A DNA stretch of 64,000 nt from NCBI RefSeq assembly GCF_902686445.1, contig NC_062218.1, positions 12,437,015-12,501,014 on the forward strand. The letters run 5' to 3'. The notes under the pieces are model-generated. The model was not told the DNA's origin and did not search any database. It saw nothing but the letters and a program-made list of their open reading frames with translations. This DNA comes from Sciurus carolinensis (lineage: Eukaryota; Chordata; Mammalia; Rodentia; Sciuridae). Shown one piece after another: positions 1 through 10,567 of the stretch (its first letter is position 1; each line of letters begins with the position of its first letter). A program made the translations under genes and the position numbers.

Positions 1-1149
1 TGTTCTCTTCTACTGCAGAAAGCAGACACAATTGTGCCCTTTAGCCTAAAATACTGCACAGATACAAGGAGGTACTGCAGTGGTGTGCATCAGGAAAGGT
101 TTTGTTAATTCTCTTCTTACCCCTCCTAATGGAATGTAAGGCCTTTGAATCCAAGTATGGGGGGGCTGGGGTTTTTTTTGTTTGTTTTTTTCAAATATCC
201 TCAGTAATGTCTAATTCATTAGACTCATAAATAAATGATTGGCCAACTTTAAAAATAACCCTCCAATATGTAGCTGTAATGTATAAACTGTAGACTTACC
301 AAAAGCATAGCAATTTAAAAAGGGATATTCAATCCTCTTATCTAGTCTTCTACTCCCAAAGCTAAGGCTGCAACACGGAAGGGGGATGCCACACAATGTT
401 CCTGAAATGACCACAGAACTTGCCTCCAGAGATACTGCCTGCCATAGCATTTACAGAACTGGGCATATATTAAAACTGCATGTGCTACAGAGTTCACATT
501 GCCATGCTGGTTCATAGCTTAATAAAATACCAAATACAAACACATGTAAGTGATAATTAAGGTAAACATACATGTTAAAAGAAGAAATCCTACAACTATT
601 TTGTACTGTGATTTTATCTAATTTTAATCTTATTGGGAGCTAATATATATAACCTGCCACTTGATTTTGATGATATTTGACAAAACTTCAGAAAGCTGAA
701 ACAGGTAACATATTCAGTATTTTATATGTTATTCGATTTGAGCCTCTAAAATTTATTGTAGAATCAGTATAAAATTCACAGATATGAAGACCAAGTCTTC
801 AGAAGTAAAAACTAATTCATTGCTTTGAAACATTTACTTTTCACTCAATATTTAGTTAAAAATGTTGGTGTTTATATCCTTGAAAAAAACTTAGAGAAGA
901 AATGTTAAGACAAGAAAAGTTGTCAGTGGAGGAATGCTCTTATTCTGCCTCATCTTTTACAACTGCATCTCTTCTTGCTTTATGTCCTTACAAACGCTTT
1001 CTGTGTGGTTTATGTTAGTTTAAGTGTATACTTTGCTCTTATCAACTGCCCATGTCTGAATAGACTATTTTGAAAATGTAAACCTTATAAACTTAGAAAG
1101 CCAAATAAGAAATGGCTTTAGTATTTTCCCCTTTTCAGCTTTTTTTTAG
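1..1149 (+). other. TRIO: TRIO intron (partial), upstream of first exon in window
   Basis: AT-rich intronic sequence without a SINE or L1 that I can recognise. It ends in a T-rich tract and AG acceptor directly before the first exon. Small open frames here have no support. Confidence 0.8.
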
Positions 1150-1208
1150 GAGAGTTAGAGAAGTGCCTCGAAGATCCAGAAAAACTAGGATCACTTTTTG
1201 TGAAACAC
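1150..1208 (+). CDS. TRIO: TRIO exon w1: DH2 domain, middle part
   Basis: This 59-nt exon starts with the last two bases of a split Gly codon and then encodes residues 1-19 (ELEKCLEDPEKLGSLFVKH), ending in phase 0. The acceptor is a T8 run plus AG and the donor is GTAAGT. It is part of the second Dbl-homology domain, the RhoA exchange module. The DH2 N-terminal helices lie in exons left of the window. Confidence 0.93.
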
Positions 1209-3275
1209 GTAAGTTCAAAAGCATTATTTACATTTCAGTCTGATATTGTCATATTTAGCCAACAGATTAAAGGAGAAATCACTCATAGTTTATAAGAATG
1301 CATATGTTAAGAATAAAATCTAACTATTCAGTGTTTGGTAGGTGAGCTATCTGCTTTCCTGGTCCTGCTCCAGCTGACTGTTTGACTGATAACAGTACTG
1401 GTTGCTCAGGGGACCAGGGCAAGACCTGAAGCAGGAACCTTTAGGTGTGACTGCAGGCAGACACGTATTTGGTGAAGACGTGTAATGAACTTAGCTTAGT
1501 AACTAAATATATCTAAAATAGGAGATTTAGCATTAAAGTTTTATTTAAGGAAAAAATCACTGTTTTTAAAAAAATGAATGACAAGAGTTTATGCATTTTT
1601 GCAAATCTCTTTAATGTCCACTTAACAGAAGTAGATTTCCATCTCTGCTTCTGCATTCAACCTATTGCTCTATGTTTTATGGTTAAAGTATATGAAAAGA
1701 ATCCATCTTCACACAGATGTTAGTTGGAAACAGGTAAGGATCTTAATATCTTAGGTACTGCACCAAAATGTGACCAGTGATCATTTCTTAATGGTTAGTT
1801 GCAGCATGAAATATGAAAACCTGCTGGTGACCTTCTTCCTGGAAGTCATATTAAATCTGTTGGACTTTGTTGCACCTCGGGGCTCTTGCCCCCGGCTAGG
1901 TTTTGTGATCTCATGCCTCGGGCAGTAGGAAGATGGTCACTGACTCTGGCAGACCTTTCAGGTGTTGATCATTTTATCCCCAAAATCACATTTTTAACAT
2001 CCACTTCCTGTGTTTTCAGAAATCTTTTCAGTATTATCAAGTTTTTGGTGGCAGACACATGTTCAAAATTCTAATTTTTTGCTTGAAAACTGGAATTTTC
2101 ATTATTCACACACACTGCCAGTTGTTTGCCTTGAAATGACAGGCTTATTTCATCCATGTTCAAGAAAACATCTACTAGACACCCAAGTGTAAAGGATTAC
2201 AACTTATGTCCATCACTCTTTCAAGTAAAATTGGTGAGCCGTAAAACAAGCAGTTGGTTCAGCCTGTAACTCAACCCCTCAGGTGCTTTTCCTTGAAACA
2301 GTTATCATGTAAGCAGAAGCCTTGTACACACTTCTGTCTTGTAACAAGAACGTTAAAAACATGTGCACTCCCTGGTGGGTTTTAATAAAATAACTTTTCT
2401 TACCTCATCAAGGACATTCTTCTTTGGCTATAAATGTGTAGCTGTGGGGAACACTTGCCACGGGTCCATCAGTTTCACCCACCTTTGGTTTTGCGTATCA
2501 GTGCAGATGTCAACACAGTGACAAAGGCAAAGGACATTTTAATGCTGTTTTGAAAATAATCTTGAGCTGATGGAACTACTAAAAGCCTCGGGGTCCCCCA
2601 GGGACTGCACACCACACTCTGAGGGTCACTGCAGTAAGGGAGGCTCACTGTCTACTCCTCTCCCTGTCTTTTGGACATGAAATTAAAGAAATTTTTTTAG
2701 CTGTAATGCAGTGGCACACACTTGTAATCCCAGCTACTCCAGGCTGAGGCGGGAGGATCACAAGTTGGAGGCCAGCCTGGGCAACTTAGCAAGACCTTGT
2801 CTCAACGTGAAATTCTTAAAAAGAGCTATGGAGATAGTTCAGTGGTAGAGCACTTTAGAATTCACAAGGCCTTAGCTCAACCCTCAGTACTACAAAAAAT
2901 AGTGGTGGGGTGGGGGTGCTTTTCCCTGCCTATTAGGCATAGCTAGGCTTACCAGGCAGGACTTGGAGGGATGGAGGTAATTCTTAGTTAAATATTAAGA
3001 AGTGTGTTCTTTGCAGGCAGAGGTGTTTACTGATACTGTAAAGGATGTGGTCTCTGTGAGGGAACCATCACGAAGGTCTGTTTTCAGAGCCACAGAGGAG
3101 GAGAAGGCTAACCTATGTCAGGAGTCTGGCAGGTGCTCCTGAGAGCCTCAGGCATGCTGCTTTGTTTTAAGAAGTTTGCTTTATGAATGTGCTGAAATAT
3201 GCATGTGTTGTGTTCTGATTGTGTTTCTCCAGTTGTTATTGTTTTAACCGGTGTGTTTGCCTTTTTCATTCCTAG
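1209..3275 (+). other. TRIO: TRIO intron w1-w2
   Basis: Intron of about 2.07 kb. It contains an imperfect hairpin near its 5' end (1351-1434, see findings) and one sense B1/ID composite SINE. The remainder shows nothing recognisable. Confidence 0.85.
2700..2905 (+). mobile_element. B1/ID composite SINE, sense
   Basis: The left half reads like 7SL-derived B1 ('cttgtaatcccagctact', 'ggcgggaggatcacaagtt', 'gccagcctgggcaactta'). The right half is ID-like ('agttcagtggtagagcac', 'ctcaaccctcagtac') and ends in a short A-run. The fusion order is typical of sciurid composite SINEs. It is diverged, so not recent. Confidence 0.85.
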
Positions 3276-3365
3276 GAGAGAAGGTTGCACATGTACATAG
3301 TTTATTGTCAAAATAAACCAAAGTCTGAGCACATTGTCTCAGAATACATTGATACCTTTTTTGAG
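3276..3365 (+). CDS. TRIO: TRIO exon w2: DH2 domain
   Basis: 90-nt exon, phase 0 to 0, encoding residues 20-49 (starts [12 protein letters not shown], ends EYIDTFFE). The acceptor is TTCCTAG and the donor GTAAGA. The [12 protein letters not shown] segment is a DH helix conserved between TRIO and Kalirin. Confidence 0.95.
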
Positions 3366-3924
3366 GTAAGACTCAAGATAGGAACAGAAAGCATTTCTGA
3401 ATTTTTTGTTACATTTTAATTCCTAAAAATTTAAGTGTCATTGGTTTCCCAGGAAACAAAGTAATTCTTAGCAAACTGACCTAAGCAATAAGAATTCTGA
3501 ATCTACATTTCTATCCAGTAAGTCATAGGAATGAGTATGAATTCAGTCTATGGTTGTGTCCCCTGCCATTCAGGGGTCATCATCATTAAAAATGAGTGTT
3601 TTTATCATCATAAACTTAGAACTCATTGCAAATTCAGAATAATTTATAATCGAAACTTTTTGCCTAAAAATTAAAAACAACAAATACATTTGTATGAACA
3701 AAAGAAAGCAATTTTCCAAGGCCTTTTAAGAAATATAAAAGACTTCTTTGAAAAAGGATCAGAAAGATTAAAGCATAAAACTCAGAAATCCTGAGAAATG
3801 GCTGTTTTTCTTACTGTTTTTATCAGCAGCATTGTGGTCAGCCATTTTGACAATTAGAAAGACTGAAAAATTGCTTTTTTAATGAACAACACTTAAGATA
3901 GTTTATTTTCATTTAAATCCACAG
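3366..3924 (+). other. TRIO: TRIO intron w2-w3
   Basis: AT-rich 559-nt intron. No repeat or RNA gene recognised. Confidence 0.85.
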
Positions 3925-4017
3925 GACCTAAAGCAGCGCCTTGGCCACAGGTTGCAGCTCACAGATTTGTTAATCAAACCTGTGCAGAGAATTATGAAGT
4001 ACCAACTGTTGCTGAAG
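3925..4017 (+). CDS. TRIO: TRIO exon w3: DH2 core with the conserved PVQRI helix
   Basis: 93-nt exon, phase 0 to 0, residues 50-80. It contains [17 protein letters not shown], the most conserved Dbl-homology helix, which forms much of the GTPase-binding surface. The acceptor is ATCCACAG and the donor GTGAGG. Confidence 0.96.
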
Positions 4018-4689
4018 GTGAGGGTGTGCAGGCATGGGCCCGGGTTCGGGAGTTAGAATGTGAGAGAAGGAGTCTCCACAGGCAGGGAAGGCAGGGATTG
4101 GCAGGCAAGGGGAATGGTTCCTGCAGGAAATGTGAAGCTACCTCGTTACTTCTGATTTTAAATATTTCAAAGTAAATTTTTAAAACTTTAATAAGACACC
4201 TTATACTGCTGTCTCAGTTTTTCATTTCCCTCAAGTCCTGAATCAAAACGTCAGTCAGCGTGAACTTGTTCCCTGCCACATCTTGGAATGCTAATGTTTC
4301 TTCTTCAGCTCTGTCAACTTTAAGTGTTTCTTAATCTTCTTGGAACCTTGGATGAAATTACATTTTTATTCCCTGTATATCCCGCACTGTTGGCTTAGCC
4401 ATAGCCTGAATTGCTTTAAATTACTAAGGACAGCTAAAGACAGCACCACATGAAACTTGGGACCTGGACATGAAGGGGAACAAGAGCCAGCCCATCTGGA
4501 GGGAAGCAGGAGCCATCAGATTTGGAATGGCTTTGCCATCAGGATACCTTTTAGTTGTACTTCTGAGAGTTAAATGAGAAAATAGAATTAAAGCCCTGAG
4601 CCCAGTGCCTGGCGTGACAGGAGCGATCAAAAAGGTGGACCGCTGCCGTCCTCGCCACTCTTACCGTGTCCTTTCCACTTTCCTTACAG
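4018..4689 (+). other. TRIO: TRIO intron w3-w4
   Basis: 672-nt intron. Around 4560-4635 the sequence resembles the 3' half of a MIR ('gttaaatgag..', 'gcccagtgcctgg'), a weak match. Otherwise nothing is recognised. Confidence 0.75.
4560..4635 (+). repeat. possible MIR fragment
   Basis: The order 'gagagttaaatgaga .. ccctgagcccagtgcctggcg' matches the MIR pattern of variant 'gattaaatgaga' followed by 'gcacagtgcctggca'. It is short and diverged. Confidence 0.45.
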
Positions 4690-4740
4690 GACTTCCTTAA
4701 GTACTCCAAAAAAGCTAGCCTGGACACATCAGAATTAGAG
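4690..4740 (+). CDS. TRIO: TRIO exon w4: DH2 domain
   Basis: 51-nt exon, phase 0 to 0, residues 81-97 (DFLKYSKKASLDTSELE). The acceptor is TCCTTACAG and the donor GTACTT, which lacks the usual G at +5 and so is rather weak. Confidence 0.95.
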
Positions 4741-4928
4741 GTACTTTGCATCCTGGCTGTCCCCTCGGCTCTTCCCTGAGTATCCCCAGCATGGGGGTCT
4801 TACCTGCCCTGGGACTCATCAGAGGATGGGGAGGGAGAGGCACTGAACTTGGAGGTGCAGTGGAGGGGCAGCCCTCAGATTTTTCCCGAGGAACTTGAAC
4901 TTTCGTTCTGCTTTCTCTGCACCTACAG

Positions 4929-5006
4929 AAAGCCGTGGAAGTCATGTGCATAGTCCCAAAGCGGTGCAACGACATGATGAACGTGGGGCGGCTGCAAGGA
5001 TTCGAC
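4929..5006 (+). CDS. TRIO: TRIO exon w5: end of DH2 and DH-PH junction
   Basis: 78-nt exon, phase 0 to 0, residues 98-123 (starts KAVEVMCIVPKRCND, ends GRLQGFD). This is the long last DH helix leading into PH2. It lies only 188 nt after the preceding exon. The donor is GTAATG. Confidence 0.95.
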
Positions 5007-5863
5007 GTAATGCAGCTGTTGTTCTTTGCAAGGGCTCCTCTGCCTTCTGTCCCTTTCTTTTGTTTTGCACTATTTCTTTCCACATTTAGAGAGAGGATCC
5101 TTTTTGTTTAGGTTTCTGTCTTTTCCCACTTTACTCAACCTGATTGATACTTTCTTTCAACCTCTTTTTGGGCCCTCTACCGTCCTAAGAATTGAGTTTC
5201 CTATCCCTGCTATGGTAGCCGGGGGTGTATCAGGACCCAGGTGGCCCCTACCTTTCAGCCATCCCTGAGAACTCGACTTCAGGGTCCCTGTGTTCCATGT
5301 CAGCCTCACAGACTTTCATATGGGATGCCAGATTGCTCTTTTCACATATTACCCATTGTGTATCCTGACGGTAAGCTCAGAACAGAGTCCTTATTTCCTA
5401 TTCTTGAATAAGGAGATGCAGTTTTACTTGGCCTTGTCCCTGTTTTGCTGGGAATTAGGGTTTAAAGTTCTGGTGCTGTGATTCTTAAATTTAGCATTCA
5501 CAGGCTCACCTGGAGGGCTTCTGAAAACACGGGCTCTGAGTGTGTGTGATTGTTCCTGCCGGCTGGTCCAGGTTGCACAGAGAGCGCCACTATTCTAGGG
5601 TGGAAGAGACTTTCAGACTCCCCCCACTCTCCAATTTTAAGTGAGGCCAGTGGTTATGCAGAAGCCGCCAAGGCTTTTATTTATATAATTGTTCCAGTTG
5701 AGACTAAGAATTCGTTACTATAAAAGAAAAAATAAGCTCTATAAATTAATAAAAGAAAAATGCATTATTCTGTGGGAGGAAATCTGAAGAAAACAGAACA
5801 TCAGATAACTTAGAATGAAATGTTTTCTTTTCCCTTCCTTTGCCCCCTTTTTTTTTCTTTCAG
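5007..5863 (+). other. TRIO: TRIO intron w5-w6
   Basis: 857-nt intron. A hAT-like remnant lies near 5475-5590. The 3' end is a long pyrimidine tract (5821-5860) before CAG. Confidence 0.8.
5475..5590 (+). repeat. diverged hAT-Charlie-like DNA transposon remnant
   Basis: 'gattcttaaatttagcat' followed by 'ctcacctggagggcttctg' resembles the common MER-type hAT repeats ('ttctcaaac..', 'cacctggagggcttgtt'). Family assignment is uncertain. Confidence 0.45.
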
Positions 5864-6055
5864 GGTAAAATTGTCGCCCAGGGTAAACTGCTCTTGCAGG
5901 ACACATTCTTGGTCACAGACCAAGATGCGGGACTTTTGCCTCGCTGCAAAGAGAGGCGGGTTTTCCTCTTTGAGCAGATTGTCATATTCAGTGAACCATT
6001 AGACAAAAAAAAGGGCTTCTCCATGCCAGGATTCCTGTTCAAGAACAGTATCAAG
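5864..6055 (+). CDS. TRIO: TRIO exon w6: PH2 domain, first part
   Basis: 192-nt exon, phase 0 to 0, residues 124-187. It begins GKIVAQGKLLLQDTF and contains KERRVFLFEQIVIFSEPLD, the core beta strands of a pleckstrin-homology domain, then FLFKNSIK. PH2 packs against DH2 and restrains RhoA exchange. The LLLQDTFLVTDQDAG segment separates TRIO from KALRN. The donor is GTAATG. Confidence 0.97.
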
Positions 6056-6394
6056 GTAATGTGTGTCTGTGAAGCTTTTTCCTGTACCAATATATGTACC
6101 CATCTTACTGAAAAACTCTTTCCTTTTTATGACCACATGTTCTGGCTTATGAAATATCTAGAGAACCTTTTGGAACCCTTGAGAACATTTAAATTTGTTC
6201 CACCCCCCTTTCTACTGTCTGCATTCGGGAACTTCTGATGTCTTGCACACACCTCGGTGTGACTGTAGCCATTCACTGGGTAGTGTTTATGTGTCACCCT
6301 CTCTGTAATGATGTAAAACCTTTATTTAAATTCAGAGGCACAGCTTTGGAGTATCATTCTTTGACCAGAGAAAATAGCTGCTCCATGTTTTATT

Positions 6395-6530
6395 CTTTTC
6401 CTCCATTCAACAAGAAGTACTGAGCACTTCAGTGTTAGGCATGAGATTCCAGAGATGGACCAGATAGATAGCCTCCCTGTCCTTGTGCACCTTGCTCTCT
6501 GATGGAAGAGAACGATAAATAAACAAAGAA
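6395..6530 (+). repeat. possible L2 (LINE-2) or similar ancient remnant
   Basis: 'ccattcaacaagaagtactgagcac..' to 'cgataaataaacaa' follows the order of the ancient 'attcaacaaatatttactgagcac ... aataaacaa' repeat common in mammals. Diverged, family uncertain. Confidence 0.4.
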
Positions 6531-7324
6531 AATTATTGCAAATAGCCCTAAATCTGTAAATCGAGGGAGAGACAGAAGAGCAGAAGAGGCCTGAGGCCCC
6601 AGCAAATGGGCGCTCGGAGATGCAAGCGTCTCCCCCGGTTTCCTTCTTCCTCTTCAGCTATGCAGACTGGGTCAGAAGGGAGATTCACTTCCCTTTGTTA
6701 GTCCTACGCCTAGCCGCTCAGGTCCCTGCAGACCTCACAGCACCCTAGTGAGACATTGTAGCCTCCCTGTGCCTGAACCCGGAGCAGATCTGTCCTGGGG
6801 CCCAGCCTTTGGGCCTACAGGACTTCTGCGCATAATACCGTGCAGAGGCTTCAGGGCCAAGAAGCTGAGGGAGGAGGTTGCCTTCACCAGGAGCTGACTT
6901 GCAGGCCCTGTATCTCATGCCACCCCCAAGACCCTAGCCCCAACCTTTGGAGGCCCCTCCCTCTGAGGGCCTGGGAGAGCATGATGACCCACCACCCACC
7001 ATCTGAACTCCCAGAAAATTGCTCCAGCACCTTAGAAATTCTCTCAATGTTACTTTATATATTCTGCTTCTATAAAATTAGTTTCTGTATTTTAATCATG
7101 ATATCATATACTTTACTATGTTTTATTGATATTTGAATTTTTTAAGTGGTATCTTTTTTATTCCTGAGGAAGCAAGTAAGGGATAAACACTGGGTCATTA
7201 CAGAGGGATTTTTAAAATAGCCCCAGGTCCCCATTTCTAGTAAAACGTTGGAGCTATTAGTCAAATCACTCAGCTCCTGATGATCTCCATGTAACCGAGT
7301 GAGACATTGAAAAGCTTCATGATA

Positions 7325-7691
7325 CAGGTTGAGTATCCCTTATCCCTTATCCCTTCTGGGACCAGAAGTGTTTCAGATTTCAGGGTTTTTTTCATTTTGT
7401 TTTACAGTTTTAGAATATTTGCATATTCCAGTTTTCATATTGCAGTGAGGTATCTTGGGGATGAGATCCAAATCTAAATACAAAATTCATTTACTTTTCA
7501 CATACACTGTAAACACAGAGCCTGAAGGTAATGTTATACAATATATCGAGTGTGCCTGCATTTTAACTGTGACACATCAAATGAGGTCAGGTGTGTAGTT
7601 TTCCATTTGTGATGTACTGTCAATGCTCAAAAAGTTTCAAAGTTCAAAACATTTGGGGTTTCAGATTTTCCTTTTAAGGGTACTCAACCTG
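7325..7691 (+). mobile_element. Tigger/pogo-like non-autonomous DNA transposon
   Basis: Inverted termini are visible: left CAGGTTGAGTATCCCTTA and right end reverse-complementing to CAGGTTGAGTACCCTTAA. The interior ('ttgcatattcc', 'atatcttggggatgagatcc', 'gcctgaaggtaatgttatac') matches the family with this terminus. The left flank ends in TA, as expected for a Tc1/mariner-type target. The right flank reads CA, probably a decayed TA. It is ancient and non-coding. Confidence 0.8.
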
Positions 7692-7769
7692 CAGTGGTTT
7701 CTGAGGCAGTAAAAATAGCAGCTCAAGCAAAAAAGTGGTTAATTCCATTTTGAAAGGATAAAATTCACT

Positions 7770-8260
7770 TTGCACTTGACTGGGGATTATTTATTGGGAT
7801 AAACTTCATTTAACATAATTTATCTTCTTAACCATTTTTAAGCATATAGCACAGTGATACTGAAAGTGTATTTCCAGTGTTGGACCATCACCACTGTCAG
7901 TCTCCAGGACTCTTCCTTCTTAAAGAACTGGAACTTTATACCCATTAGACACTAAATCCTCATGGTCCCCTTACCACAGCCCTGGGCAACCCCATTCTAC
8001 TCTTGTCTCCATGGACTTGACTGCTCTGAGGCCTCATGTCAGTGGAATCATATTGTGTTCGCCCTTGTGTCTGGCCCCTGGCACTTCAGTCTCCCAGCAG
8101 AAAGTTTCCAGAGTTCACCCATGTTCATTGTGCTGTGCATGTCAGCCTTTCCTCCTGTCGAGGCTGAGTAATGCTCCTCTGCACATGCACCACATTTTAT
8201 CTGTTCATTGGTGGATACTTGGGTTGCTCTTACATCTTAGCTATTGTGAATAATGCTTTA
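7770..8260 (-). mobile_element. L1 3'-end fragment, antisense
   Basis: On the given strand it reads as the reverse of an old L1 3' end, with phrases such as 'catgtcagtggaatcata', 'tttccagagttcacccatg', 'ttcattggtggatacttggg' and 'agctattgtgaataatgc'. It ends about 11 nt before the PH2 exon that follows. Confidence 0.85.
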
Positions 8261-8271
8261 ATTTTTTTAAG

Positions 8272-8449
8272 GTGAGTTGCCTTTGCCTGGAGGAAAATGT
8301 GGAAAATGATCCCTGTAAATTTGCTCTGACATCAAGGACGGGTGACGTGGTGGAGACCTTCATTTTGCATTCATCAAGTCCAAGTGTCCGGCAAACATGG
8401 ATCCATGAAATCAACCAAATTTTAGAAAACCAGCGCAATTTTTTAAATG
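8272..8449 (+). CDS. TRIO: TRIO exon w7: PH2 domain, second part
   Basis: 178-nt exon starting in phase 0, residues 188-246, ending with the first base of a split Ala codon. It encodes VSCLCLEENVENDPCKFAL and then the C-terminal PH helix (SVRQTWIHEINQILENQRNFLN). The acceptor is T7-AAG and the donor GTAATG. The conserved Trp of the PH helix is present. Its upstream flank is an L1 remnant. Confidence 0.97.
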
Positions 8450-8539
8450 GTAATGTGTGTTCTGTGTCTTCTTTCCCTAATGTACATGTTTCCGTTTCTC
8501 ATCTGTGTCCCATTACATGTTAAAAATAATGACTGAACT

Positions 8540-8700
8540 TAGCACTTACCAGAAATCAGGCCACACCACTCTCTGTGGCAAGTATTATTATTGTGCCCAA
8601 TTTACAGATGAGGAAATTGAGGCACAGAGTGGATTAATAATTTGCCCAGTCCCCACAGGTTGTTGGTGGCAGTTAGGATTGGGAGCAGTCATCACAGGCT
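8540..8700 (+). repeat. MIR SINE, sense
   Basis: It contains the MIR core and 3' part: 'tattattattgtgcccaat', 'ttacagatgaggaaattgag', 'gcacagagtggattaataa', 'ttgcccagtcccca', 'gtggcagttaggattgg'. It is an ancient tRNA-derived SINE. Confidence 0.85.
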
Positions 8701-9744
8701 CCCTCACAGCTGTGCTGCTCCATTCTGTCAAGTACAGAATACATACTGCCCTGTCCCAGGAAGCAGGATGCACAAAGATGTGAGGCAGATGGAGCTTGCC
8801 AAAGATGCTGGAGACATTGGCAAGGGCACTGCACCCCCACACCTGCCTTCCTCATCAAAAACAAGCACAGTTTTACCCTTTCCAGTTTCCATGACCCAAG
8901 TGATTGGAAATTAGCTGCAAAACAAGAATGGACACTAGTTGCCCCTTTGCATGTGGTCATCTTGTGACTCTTGGCTTCCACTCAGGTTTTAATTTGGGGA
9001 TCAGTGAGAAACTTGGAGGATTCCGTCAGCAGCCATGAGCTCGTTAATTCTCCTTTCTGTGTCCTTATCTTCTCTTCTGCGCTCCATATCTGTGCCCCAG
9101 ATAATGGTAATGTTCTCTGTCCCAAGAAAACCACCTCCACACCTGGCATGACACTGTAGAGCCAGGAGCAGAGGCACTCAGGGAAAAGTCTTAAGTAATG
9201 TGGCACTCTTAGCCAAGTGGGAATCGGCTGCCTGGGTGCCCACTCCAGTCGTCTTCTGTCCAGTTCTCTGGCTAATTATTGTTTTCATTTGCCATAAGAA
9301 TTGGATCCTCTGGCTGTGAGCAAATCGGGTCTCCTAAACATATTGTTCTTAAGTATTGCATTAAATACCAATTCATCACATAGGATTGGGAAATTGCTGA
9401 ACTTTTGTCATTGTCTTTAAAATAAAATAAACTGCCCTGCTGCCAGCATGATTAGGCAATGATGTTGAAGTCTCCTGACAGCCCTGCAGTGTAGGTGATG
9501 ATAAGAATACCAGCCAGATCCTGAATGGGAGGAGCTATGGAAATGTCAGCCTCCTCCTCACGCAGCCTGCTCCTGCGAGAGGCTGTGGCCAGGGCAGATG
9601 TCAAGGGCTCTGAATGCCTCTGCACATTTGCCAGGGAGTTCCTGGCAGGGACACAGCATCTAATTGTCATAATGCATAAAGGTTTGAACACCTTAAGAAT
9701 TTGGGTTAGGGTTTCCATTTGTATCTTTTTGTTTAGTTGTTGCT

Positions 9745-9850
9745 GGACACAATACCTTTATTTTATTTTTATGTGGTGCTGAGGATCAAACCTAGGGCCT
9801 CAAGTGTGCTAGGCAAGCGCTCCACCACTGGGCCACAACCCCAGCCCCTC
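9745..9850 (-). mobile_element. ID-type SINE, antisense
   Basis: The reverse complement gives 'ggggctggggttgtggccc' then 'ggtggagcgcttgcctagc' and 'ccctaggtttgatcctcag'. It is followed by an AT-rich tail rather than a pure A-run, a common form of the sciurid ID. Confidence 0.85.
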
Positions 9851-10567
9851 CATATATATCTTATTTGGCATGAGTCCTGAGTTCTCCTGCAGACGAGTAT
9901 GATAAAACAACATTACTGAAGCTGAGAGAGGACATCTTCCTGACAAGCACAGGCCTAGAGAGCTCTTTAACTCCCCTTGTCTGGATTGTCCAAGCTGCAA
10001 AACAGAGGCAGTCCTTACGGTCACCGCCACGTGTGGTAACTGAGAGGTTACTTCACCTCTGCCAGTTTCTTCTTTGTCTGCCTCTCTCTGGCTTAAAGAG
10101 GTCCTTTGTAAAGTTGCGCTCACTTTCCGCTGCCGAGTCCTAGTCAGCTCTGTCTCAGCAGCATGCTAGGCTTCCCATGGCCATTAGCCACTTTCCAGAG
10201 GTGCAGTGGACCGGACAGCTGGGTCCACTTAGCGGGAGGTGGAGGCTCTACTTGCCTCTTCTGGGGAACTGAAGTCTGGTCCTTTCCCACTGCCTCCTCC
10301 TGCTGCCCACTCTTGCCCACACACCACAGTTCCCTCCATCGAGTCCCTTTAATCTTCAGGGGAGAGTGCACTGAGGCCTCCCGTCGCTGCTGGTGCTGGG
10401 GCTGGCAGCTGCAGGAAGCGTGGACGTTTGCAGACTGCCTTGGCTGTGGGAGGCTCGAGGCCCAGCACTTCTTCTGGTTGGATGATGCCCCTTCTCCTCT
10501 GTCCTGCGGTTTGCTTTTCCTTGGTGCCCTGACTGAGACTCTTCTACTGTGTCTTGCTTGGTTACAG

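Larger units (their letters stand above)
6056..8271 (+). other. TRIO: TRIO intron w6-w7
   Basis: 2.2-kb intron. It holds an L2-like fragment (about 6395-6530), a Tigger-like DNA transposon (7325-7691) and an antisense L1 3' end that runs nearly to the next exon. Between 6540 and 7320 I see no recognisable element. Confidence 0.8.
8450..10567 (+). other. TRIO: TRIO intron w7-w8
   Basis: 2.1-kb intron with a MIR (8540-8700) and an antisense ID (about 9745-9850). The last 400 nt (10140-10567) are GC-rich and open in several frames. I see no independent exon there. Confidence 0.8.

Noticed and set aside
1886..2192. Small open frames in the first complete intron
   Set aside because: Short, overlapping, AT-rich, no conserved peptide. 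Expected by chance.
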